Source of the DNA: Chloroflexota bacterium
Lineage (GTDB): Bacteria > Chloroflexota > Anaerolineae > Promineifilales > Promineifilaceae
Direction of reading: 5' to 3'
Length of the DNA: 12,012 bases
NCBI GenBank assembly: GCA_024223125.1
Contig: JAAEOP010000111.1
Location: forward strand, 1-12,012
Position numbers and translations under genes: made by a program. Below are positions 7,498-12,012 of the stretch, piece by piece (position 1 is the stretch's first letter; every line of letters starts with the position of its first letter). Below the pieces are notes generated by a model. It ran no database searches. It saw only the letters and a list, made by a program, of their open reading frames with translations, and was not told the DNA's origin.

Positions 7498-7641
7498 GAT
7501 AAGTGGTTCTGTGAGTAGATAAGTGGTTCATTGTCGTTAACTTAAGACCTCGCAGGTTTCCAAAATGATCTACGCCCCTCTGAGGTTTTGCGTTAAAACC
7601 TGCGAGGTCTTCGCTTAAGTTAACACTTATGATAAGTGGTT
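7498..7641. repeat. Three direct copies of GATAAGTGGTT
   Basis: The 11-mer GATAAGTGGTT occurs exactly at 7498-7508, 7518-7528 and 7631-7641. The first two start 20 bp apart. The second and third flank the large palindrome at 7536-7624 and so could be a target-site duplication around a ~100-bp element. The adjacent first copy argues instead for an iterated protein-binding site or a slipped duplication. Confidence 0.8.
7536..7624. repeat. Large palindrome, candidate MITE-like element
   Basis: GACCTCGCAGGTTT (7546-7559) pairs perfectly with AAACCTGCGAGGTC (7596-7609). After a 5-nt bulge on the right side (7610-7614), GTTAACTTAA (7536-7545) pairs with TTAAGTTAAC (7615-7624). The 24-bp stem encloses a 36-nt loop. 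The core ACCTGCGAGGT (7598-7608, and inverted at 7547-7557) is the same 11-mer found at the centre of the 3374-3406 palindrome. Confidence 0.85.
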
Positions 7642-7651
7642 GAATTATTCG

Positions 7652-7686
7652 CGTGAAACGTGATGCGTCTGTGGTCACGTTTCACG
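7652..7686 (-). terminator. Hairpin just past the khpB stop, possible operon terminator
   Basis: CGTGAAACGTGA (7652-7663) and TCACGTTTCACG (7675-7686) form a perfect 12-bp stem with an 11-nt loop, beginning 5 nt after the khpB stop codon. Read on the minus strand it is followed by an AT-rich stretch but no U-run; on the plus strand TTTT follows. It may therefore act as a processing or stability structure or a weak terminator for the rpmH-khpB transcript. Confidence 0.5.
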
Positions 7687-7691
7687 TTTTA

Positions 7692-8537
7692 CTATTTGGC
7701 GGGAATAATTCGTACCCGACGGCGGCTGCCTTCACCGGAGCTTTTGGTAGATACACGGCCGTCTTCGCGCAAAGCCATGTGGATAATGCGTCTTTCGTAA
7801 GCGGACATCGGTTCCAAGCTGACAGGACGGCCGCGCTTAATGGCTTTATTAGCCATACGTTCAGCCAATCTTACCAAAGCTTGCTTACGCCGTTCGCGGT
7901 ATCCTTCTATATCTATACCGAAGTTTGTGCGCCGGTGTAGCTGGTGTCCGCCCATCAGGCGAGTAACATATTGCAGAGCGTTTAAGGTATCGCCATGCGG
8001 GCCAATGAGAACGCCTAAATCTTTGCCGTTAATGTCAATATCAATCATACGCCGACCGGTCATATCATCCGGTTCGCTGAGAGCGGCCGTGACAGTGGCT
8101 TGAACCTGCATCTTATGCAAAATTGTCTCCACCATTTCCATGACCAGCGCCTGTTCTTCGGCTAATTGCTCATCGCTTTGTCCCTCTTCTGTAGAGGGTT
8201 TTACGGGGGATGGTTTGGGTGGGGGGGATACGCTTGCAGTGAATGCAGCCGAAGTGGCTGTGGGTTTTGCGGCTGGCTTCTCAATCCGAGCCGGCTTAGG
8301 TGGTTGAGTAGCAGGCGCTTCCTCAACTTCAACTGGGGCTGGCGACGGTGCGGATAAGGGCATTAAACGCACAACAGCATCTCGCGCCCCAATGCCTAAT
8401 AAGCCTCGGCTGCCTTCATCAACCACATCTACGATGACATCGCTCAGGCTTAAGCCTAGCTTTGCCAATCCTGACTCCACCGCTTGCTCAACTGTTCCTC
8501 CCCGAACCTCGATTTCTTGTCTTTTTCCAGCAGTCAT
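7692..8537 (-). CDS. khpB: RNA-binding protein KhpB (Jag/SpoIIIJ-associated type), Jag-N, KH and R3H domains
   Basis: A 281-residue cytoplasmic RNA-binding protein. The Jag-N domain covers about 1-60 (EVRGGTVEQAV early, GLLGIGARDAVVRL at its end). A Pro/Ala/Lys-rich linker covers 60-120. The KH domain covers about 135-210 with GxxG loop IGPHG (178-182). The R3H domain covers about 218-280 and has the Arg249-x3-His253 signature in YERRIIHMAL. KhpB proteins bind small and messenger RNAs and affect cell division and envelope growth in Gram-positive bacteria. The chosen ATG has an AGAGGGA ribosome binding site (8543-8549) and lies 16 nt after the yidC stop. An upstream ATG at 8642 would add 35 Lys/Arg/Asn-rich residues overlapping yidC and is rejected. 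It is the last gene of the rpmH operon, its usual place next to yidC. Confidence 0.94.
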   Translation of the reverse strand: MTAGKRQEIEVRGGTVEQAVESGLAKLGLSLSDVIVDVVDEGSRGLLGIGARDAVVRLMPLSAPSPAPVEVEEAPATQPPKPARIEKPAAKPTATSAAFTASVSPPPKPSPVKPSTEEGQSDEQLAEEQALVMEMVETILHKMQVQATVTAALSEPDDMTGRRMIDIDINGKDLGVLIGPHGDTLNALQYVTRLMGGHQLHRRTNFGIDIEGYRERRKQALVRLAERMANKAIKRGRPVSLEPMSAYERRIIHMALREDGRVSTKSSGEGSRRRVRIIPAK

Positions 8538-8553
8538 ACTATTCCCTCTTATT

Positions 8554-9471
8554 TCATCGTTTACGTTTACGTTTCGATTTTTTCTTTTTCGATTTTGACT
8601 TGGGTTTTTTGGTTGCGGCCGTCCCATTACTGACGTTGTCAACCTGGGCTGTTTTTTCAGTATCGGCCGTTGTATCTGTGTTATCAGCCATGCCCATCTT
8701 TTCTAAGTTCTTTTGTTCCTCACGGTCTACCTTTTCCCGTTCCATAACCCGCCGGGTGTAATACCCCTGACCAATCTGAATAATATTCGATAACACAAAG
8801 TAAATAGACAAACCGGCCTGAAACGACAAGGAAAAGAAGCCAAACATAACCGGCATGGTATATTGCATAGATTGGGTCATGGCGGCCGTGGGATCATCTC
8901 CATTTTTCTCTTTGCCTTTTCCCTTCTTATCATCCTTTTTCTTCGCTGGTGAAGAAATCTTGGTAGAAAGGAACATGGTGGCAAACACTAAAACGGGCAG
9001 CACATAATAAGGATCTGGCTGTCCCAGATTCATCCACAAAAATTGGCTGTCAATGGGCAAAATAACTGTCAGATCAATCCAGGGCGCTGCCCGCTGCGTT
9101 AATTCTAACAACGCCTGGGGGGTAGTCCCTAACACAATCCGCAAGACTGCAAAAAGGCCAAACAAAATGGGCATGGTGGCGACCATAGGCAAACAGCCAG
9201 TCAAGCTTTCAGTCGGATTATAACCAATCTTGGCAAACTCCTCCTGCATTTTTTGTGGATTGTCTTTGTGTTTATTTTGAATTGATTTGATTTGCGGCTG
9301 CATTTCTTGGGTACGAGCCATACTGCGCTGCTGCCGTAAATTTAGTGGCAGCATGATGATCCGTGTAATAATAGTAAAGACAGCAATCGCCAAGACGAAG
9401 TTGTTACCCAAAGTCCCATACAACCACAGTAAGGCGTTAGTCATTGGGTTAATTATCAGTAAATCCCACAT
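8554..9471 (-). CDS. yidC: Membrane protein insertase YidC/Oxa1/SpoIIIJ family
   Basis: Inserts and folds proteins in the cytoplasmic membrane, alone or with SecYEG. At 305 residues with no large periplasmic domain it is of the short Oxa1/SpoIIIJ type. The first core helix (about 24-44) carries the groove arginine in ITRIIMLPL (Arg37). The cytosolic C1 loop (about 50-90) reads MQPQIKSIQNKHKDNPQKM. Helices follow at about 93-115, 155-170, 205-217 and 220-237. A lysine-rich insertion (177-193) sits between later helices, and the C-terminal tail (about 289-305) is almost pure Lys/Arg/Ser, as in ribosome-binding Oxa1-type tails. It lacks a lipoprotein signal. The AGGA ribosome binding site includes the stop codon of the upstream gene, giving a 10-nt gap and suggesting translational coupling. 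Confidence 0.96.
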   Translation of the reverse strand: MWDLLIINPMTNALLWLYGTLGNNFVLAIAVFTIITRIIMLPLNLRQQRSMARTQEMQPQIKSIQNKHKDNPQKMQEEFAKIGYNPTESLTGCLPMVATMPILFGLFAVLRIVLGTTPQALLELTQRAAPWIDLTVILPIDSQFLWMNLGQPDPYYVLPVLVFATMFLSTKISSPAKKKDDKKGKGKEKNGDDPTAAMTQSMQYTMPVMFGFFSLSFQAGLSIYFVLSNIIQIGQGYYTRRVMEREKVDREEQKNLEKMGMADNTDTTADTEKTAQVDNVSNGTAATKKPKSKSKKKKSKRKRKR

Positions 9472-9481
9472 AAATTAAATC

Positions 9482-10666
9482 CTATTCCAGATTGGGCACA
9501 TAGCTCCAAATTTGGTTACCATTTTCTAAATTGAAGGCTTGTAAGGTCGCCTCCTCGCTGGTTAAGGCGATAATTATGGCCTCTCCGGCAATGACGGGGG
9601 TTGTTAATAAAGGGGCAATAGTTGTCCGCTGCCAGATTTCATCCCCAGTGGTTTTATCCAAAGCTACCAATAAACCCTCTTCCGTTTCCCGGTTGCCTTC
9701 GGAGGCAATATACAGTATATCATCCATAACAATCGGGCTGGCTTGAATAACGCCCTCAACTTGTTTTAGAGCGCCATCAGCAGTACGCATCTCATTAACA
9801 GGTTTTTGCCAAATCAGATTGCCTGTTTCAGCATCGGCTGCATAAACCTGGGCGCTGCTATCTGCAAAATAGATAACGCCATCTGATAATGCCGGAGCGC
9901 TCCATATCCAATCGTCTGCGTCTACCTGCCAGACCTCTTCTCCTGTTTTCATATCCAGGGCATGGAGGGCATTATCATAAACGCCAGCATATAAAATCCC
10001 AATATCGGGATTCAAGAGTGGTTTGGCAGAGGCGGCGCCATTTAACTGACTGCGCCACAATTCAGCGCCCGTTTCAGCATCCAAAGCATAGACGTGCTTG
10101 TCCAACGAAGACACATATAAAACGCCTTCATGATAGGTGGGTTGGCCCCAAATGGCGCCATTTGTTTCAAAGCGCCAGATTTCAGCGCCGGTATTGGCAT
10201 CTAAGGCCAGCACATTGAAGTCGGCCGTGCCAACATAAGCCACATCACCCACCTGTAAGGGGCCAGCTACGATTTTATCTTTGGCAAGGGCGTCATTGGT
10301 CCACAATGAAGCTAACGTAGGGTTCCCCGTTTCGGCAAAACCATAAACAGAGACGATGATTGTGGGCGAAAACATACCGCCAGCTGCGCCATAATCGCCG
10401 AGGACAACACGGCCGTCTTGCACAGACGGTGGGGCGAAAAAAAGCAAGCTGTTATTTTCAGACTTATATATCCAGGATTCTTGTTGGGTGACAGTGTTAT
10501 AAGCGGCAACGGCCGAACCAAAAGCAACATAAGCAGTTTCGCCATCTGTAGAGAGACCGGGCCAGTTTTGATTATTTGTCTGTCCCGCACAGCCAGCTAA
10601 CAAAAAGCTAGCCAAAATGAGTAGGAGTATGAGGGGCCGAGTTAACGGCCGTTTTGCCTTGAACAA
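9482..10666 (-). CDS. PQQ-like beta-propeller lipoprotein in the yidD-yidC interval
   Basis: A predicted lipoprotein of 394 residues. A basic n-region and hydrophobic h-region (about 2-22) lead to the lipobox LLAGC with Cys26 as the lipidated residue. Seven blade motifs of the A-x-D-xx-TG-xx-x-W type lie near 54-66, 153-165, 193-205, 235-247, 275-287, 334-346 and 376-388, enough to close a propeller. The TTG start at 10664-10666 is chosen because GGAGG (10674-10678) precedes it by 7 nt and because it puts the signal peptide at the N-terminus; an ATG at 10786 would add 40 non-homologous residues overlapping yidD. The fold resembles BamB, but enzyme-type PQQ binding is not indicated. The position suggests a role in membrane-protein biogenesis or quality control on the outer face of the membrane. 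That role is inferred from neighbours only. Confidence 0.85.
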   Translation of the reverse strand: MFKAKRPLTRPLILLLILASFLLAGCAGQTNNQNWPGLSTDGETAYVAFGSAVAAYNTVTQQESWIYKSENNSLLFFAPPSVQDGRVVLGDYGAAGGMFSPTIIVSVYGFAETGNPTLASLWTNDALAKDKIVAGPLQVGDVAYVGTADFNVLALDANTGAEIWRFETNGAIWGQPTYHEGVLYVSSLDKHVYALDAETGAELWRSQLNGAASAKPLLNPDIGILYAGVYDNALHALDMKTGEEVWQVDADDWIWSAPALSDGVIYFADSSAQVYAADAETGNLIWQKPVNEMRTADGALKQVEGVIQASPIVMDDILYIASEGNRETEEGLLVALDKTTGDEIWQRTTIAPLLTTPVIAGEAIIIALTSEEATLQAFNLENGNQIWSYVPNLE

Positions 10667-10697
10667 TGAAAAACCTCCGCCTTGCTGGGGGAACCGT

Positions 10698-10907
10698 TTA
10701 GGGAACCGGATCGTGCCCACCGGGGTGCAATGGGTGGCAGCGACCAATACGTTTGACAGCCAGCCACCCACCTTTGAATAGGCCATATTTTTCTATGGCC
10801 TCGTATCCATAATGTGAACAGGTGGGCTGAAAACGGCAGCTAGGCGGCATATTTGCAGAAATGGCTTTCTGATAAAAACGAATGAAGTATAAAACAAATT
10901 TTTTCAT
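10698..10907 (-). CDS. yidD: Membrane protein insertion efficiency factor YidD
   Basis: A 69-residue protein of the YidD family, a small membrane-associated partner of YidC. The hallmark pattern is complete: an amphipathic N-terminus ([16 protein letters not shown]), then [22 protein letters not shown] with its cysteines, [14 protein letters not shown] and the terminal GGHDPVP. The length is normal. It lies 31 nt upstream of the PQQ lipoprotein and 53 nt downstream of rnpA. The ribosome binding site is weak (AAGATAG region), and a 7-bp inverted repeat lies just upstream. Confidence 0.96.
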   Translation of the reverse strand: MKKFVLYFIRFYQKAISANMPPSCRFQPTCSHYGYEAIEKYGLFKGGWLAVKRIGRCHPLHPGGHDPVP

Positions 10908-10920
10908 ACAAACTATCTTA

Positions 10921-10951
10921 AATGATTGCTGTTCAATGAAACCAAATCATT
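10921..10951 (-). repeat. Small inverted repeat in the rnpA-yidD gap
   Basis: AATGATT (10921-10927) and AATCATT (10945-10951) could form a weak 7-bp AT-rich hairpin with a 17-nt loop, ending 13 nt before the yidD start. It may modulate yidD translation or message stability, but a chance match cannot be excluded. Confidence 0.3.
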
Positions 10952-10960
10952 ATCAATCAC

Positions 10961-11329
10961 TCACTCACCATTCTTATCGGTGACCTCTGGCGTCTTTAGC
11001 AGATTTGCTCGTTTTAGACATTGTAAAACGGCCGTCTCCACTTCCCAAAACTTTACTTCAGGCATCCCCGGTCGGGCGATTAAAAGGCAATCCCACCCTG
11101 CGCTAATTTGAGGATAGTGCAGACGAACTACTTCCCGCATTAAACGTTTGGCCCGATTTCGTTTTACCGCATTGCCAACACGCTTGCTGGCAATAAAAGC
11201 AAAACGACTTGCATCCAGGGCATTGGCTTGCACCAATAAGACAACCCGGGGATGACGCCAACTGTGGCCTTGCTGCCGTACCCGCTGTATATCGGCCGGA
11301 CGCCGCAAACGATATTGTGATTGCAGCAT
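10961..11329 (-). CDS. rnpA: Ribonuclease P protein component
   Basis: The basic protein subunit of RNase P, which assists the catalytic RNA in removing tRNA 5' leaders. The 122 residues fit the family length. YRLRRPADIQRVRQQGHSW opens the protein, and the RNR signature region SKRVGNAVKRNRAKRLMRE is near the middle, with Arg/Lys residues that contact the RNA. The ATG at 11329 starts just before the conserved LRRPADI segment, 23 nt after the rpmH stop, with GGTGGG upstream. The frame is open up to 11413 inside rpmH, but the extra 28 residues show no family resemblance; Thermus-type long RnpA is therefore possible but not favoured. Confidence 0.95.
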   Translation of the reverse strand: MLQSQYRLRRPADIQRVRQQGHSWRHPRVVLLVQANALDASRFAFIASKRVGNAVKRNRAKRLMREVVRLHYPQISAGWDCLLIARPGMPEVKFWEVETAVLQCLKRANLLKTPEVTDKNGE

Positions 11330-11352
11330 GAACCCACCGCGCAGGTGCGCTA

Positions 11353-11577
11353 TTACTTGCCCCCACCAAACCGTTTTACAGAACGGTAAGCTGTGGCTGA
11401 TGTGCCATTCCAATTAATCCGCTTCACATGTTCATTCATGCTTACAGAAAGCTGTTTACGACCTTTGGCCCGCCGCGATTTTAAGACTCGTCGGCCACCT
11501 TTGGATTTCATACGTTTGCGAAACCCATGAACGCGCTTGCGTCGTCGAATTTTTGGTTGATAAGTACGCTTTGTCAT
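11353..11577 (-). CDS. rpmH: 50S ribosomal protein L34 with a C-terminal extension
   Basis: A small basic protein of the large ribosomal subunit. Residues 1-45 are canonical L34: [20 protein letters not shown], then [23 protein letters not shown]. The family normally ends here at 44-50 residues, whereas this protein runs on for ~28 more ([10 protein letters not shown] early, RFGGGK at the end). The AGGAG ribosome binding site (11585-11589) fits the ATG well. It is the first gene of the operon, 23 nt before rnpA. The extension could be a real lineage-specific tail, or the product of a lost stop codon extending the frame into former spacer; no frameshift is visible. Confidence 0.95.
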   Translation of the reverse strand: MTKRTYQPKIRRRKRVHGFRKRMKSKGGRRVLKSRRAKGRKQLSVSMNEHVKRINWNGTSATAYRSVKRFGGGK

Positions 11578-11656
11578 TATTCTTCTCCTAAAAAAACCAG
11601 GGCTTAATGCCCTGTAGATTTGTCTTCGTGAAAATTATTTATTAACCGTTTTACAG
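11369..11656. repeat. 13-bp direct repeat linking the rpmH leader and the L34 extension
   Basis: AACCGTTTTACAG occurs at 11369-11381, in the 3' part of rpmH that encodes the extra tail, and again at 11644-11656 in the 5' leader. Only the two 13-bp copies are repeated. The downstream copy also contains half of a small hairpin (ACCGTT 11370-11375, AACGGT 11382-11387). A chance match is possible. Confidence 0.6.
11590..11614 (-). terminator. Terminator-like hairpin with T7 run immediately before the rpmH ribosome binding site
   Basis: Read on the minus strand, CAGGGC, a 5-nt loop and GCCCTG (11614-11598) are followed by G and seven T (11596-11590), then at once by the AGGAG ribosome binding site of rpmH. 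This is intrinsic-terminator architecture, with a short 6-bp stem. It lies downstream of the promoter at 11721-11749, so it would act as a leader attenuator rather than as the end of the upstream gene. Confidence 0.65.
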
Positions 11657-11697
11657 TCGCTAAATGGGTGACTATATTAAGCCAATGCTGCTTCTTT

Positions 11698-11712
11698 GCC
11701 TGTTTTCCAGGC
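11698..11712 (-). promoter_or_regulatory. Short hairpin at the predicted 5' end of the rpmH leader
   Basis: GCCTG and CAGGC (11698-11712) pair around a 5-nt loop. The predicted transcription start (about 11713-11715) puts this stem at the very 5' end of the mRNA, where it could shield the transcript or compete with the downstream terminator hairpin. It has only five base pairs. Confidence 0.4.
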
Positions 11713-11720
11713 GACAGAAA

Positions 11721-11749
11721 ATTATACCCAAGCGACTAGAGGCGGTCAA
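11721..11749 (-). promoter_or_regulatory. Strong sigma-A/sigma-70 promoter of the rpmH-khpB operon
   Basis: On the minus strand TTGACC (11749-11744) and a perfect TATAAT (11726-11721) are separated by exactly 17 bp. The expected start at about 11713-11715 gives a leader of ~136 nt. Its match to consensus and its position make it the probable promoter for rpmH and the genes behind it. Confidence 0.8.
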
Positions 11750-11871
11750 ATGACCCGCGATCAATTTATGGGTAGTTAAGTTTTTTTGGGGGCGGGCAAG
11801 GTATTTAGACATTATCTAGTTGATTTATGTCTGGTAGAAACTTTGTCGGTCTCGGAGATTACAAAAAACAA

Positions 11872-12012
11872 TCAGTTGGGTAATTCTGATTCTCGGCGCG
11901 GGTCTAACAATTCATCTAGGTGCATCCACACAACACGGGCATAATGAAAAATGAGCGGAATTGTCAACAACAAGGTTACAACGCTGCCTATTAGATAGGT
12001 CATCATCGGCGG
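11872..12012 (-). CDS. 3' end of an unidentified membrane-protein gene (partial)
   Basis: A frame open from the window edge gives 46 C-terminal residues ending at a TGA at 11872-11874. A hydrophobic segment (about 7-25 of the fragment, YLIGSVVTLLLTIPLIFHYA) is followed by RVVWMHLDELLDPR and a polar tail. A last transmembrane helix followed by Arg, Trp, Asp and a DP motif is reminiscent of DUF983-type small membrane proteins, but this is from memory and weak. The gene is co-directional with rpmH. The 294-bp gap between them holds the rpmH promoter and leader. No terminator with a convincing stem follows the stop, although T6 lies within ~10 nt of it. Confidence 0.6.
   Translation of the reverse strand, partial: PPMMTYLIGSVVTLLLTIPLIFHYARVVWMHLDELLDPRRESELPN

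Noticed and set aside
7498..7641. CRISPR-like reading of the three GATAAGTGGTT copies
   Set aside because: The repeat is only 11 bp, the spacings are unequal, and no cas genes are present.
6884..7691. Search for a DGR template repeat or reverse-transcriptase remnant downstream of the variable-like region
   Set aside because: I found no second copy of the 6731-6829 framework and no reverse-transcriptase motifs in any frame.
7778..7786. Perfect DnaA box TGTGGATAA
   Set aside because: It is a single copy inside the R3H-coding part of khpB, where it spells conserved residues; there is no cluster.
8538..8642. Longer khpB start overlapping yidC
   Set aside because: The extra 35 residues are the out-of-frame reading of the yidC Lys/Arg tail. 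The ATG at 8537 has a good ribosome binding site and begins the Jag-N domain.
10667..10786. Longer ATG start for the PQQ protein overlapping yidD
   Set aside because: It would bury the lipoprotein signal 60 residues inside the chain; the TTG at 10666 has GGAGG 7 nt upstream.
11330..11413. Long RnpA form starting inside rpmH
   Set aside because: The added 28 residues lack RnpA similarity; overlapping long RnpA is known in Thermus, but nothing here supports it.
11578..11871. Possible oriC upstream of rpmH, where it lies in many bacteria
   Set aside because: No DnaA box cluster or AT-rich unwinding region is visible, and the neighbouring gene is a membrane protein, not dnaA.

Overview
The window looks like chromosomal DNA of a free-living bacterium of moderate G+C, most plausibly a member of the Chloroflexota (Anaerolineae/Ardenticatenia-like). 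That assignment is an inference from three things: the protein flavour, the coupling of a large NACHT-FGE protein with dispersed palindromes, and extreme enrichment of the palindrome ACGGCCGT. No rRNA or other phylogenetic marker is present to confirm it.

Layout. (1) 23-3134, minus strand: a two-gene sugar-phosphate operon, pgi then gnd, linking upper glycolysis to the oxidative pentose phosphate pathway. (2) 3135-3439: a gene-free divergent spacer with two palindromic elements. (3) 3440-6883, plus strand: one large STAND protein with N-terminal hydrophobic segments, a NACHT ATPase, a helical linker and a C-terminal FGE-sulfatase (C-type-lectin fold) domain. Its last ~33 conserved residues look like the variable region of a diversity-generating retroelement (DGR) target. 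(4) 6884-7691: an ~800-bp gene-free island packed with hairpins, a REP/BIME-like doublet, several other inverted repeats and an 11-bp repeat present three times. (5) 7692-11577, minus strand: the conserved ribosome/RNase P/membrane-insertion operon, in transcription order rpmH, rnpA, yidD, a PQQ beta-propeller lipoprotein, yidC, khpB (jag). It has a near-consensus promoter (-35 TTGACC, 17-bp spacer, -10 TATAAT) and a terminator-like hairpin just ahead of the rpmH ribosome binding site. (6) 11872-12012, minus strand: the 3' end of a further membrane-protein gene that runs off the window.

How the parts fit. The two housekeeping blocks are ordinary. The accessory cargo is the NACHT-FGE gene, bracketed by palindromes that share the core ACCTGCGAGGT. 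It reads as a conflict or immune-type sensor: the lectin-fold tail would recognise a ligand, the NACHT module would act as the switch, and the N-terminal hydrophobic segments could place it at, or direct it against, the membrane. No reverse transcriptase or template repeat is in the window, so any DGR activity would have to act from elsewhere. Several start codons were moved from the longest open frame on the basis of ribosome binding sites and family homology: the NACHT gene, khpB, the PQQ lipoprotein (TTG start) and rnpA.
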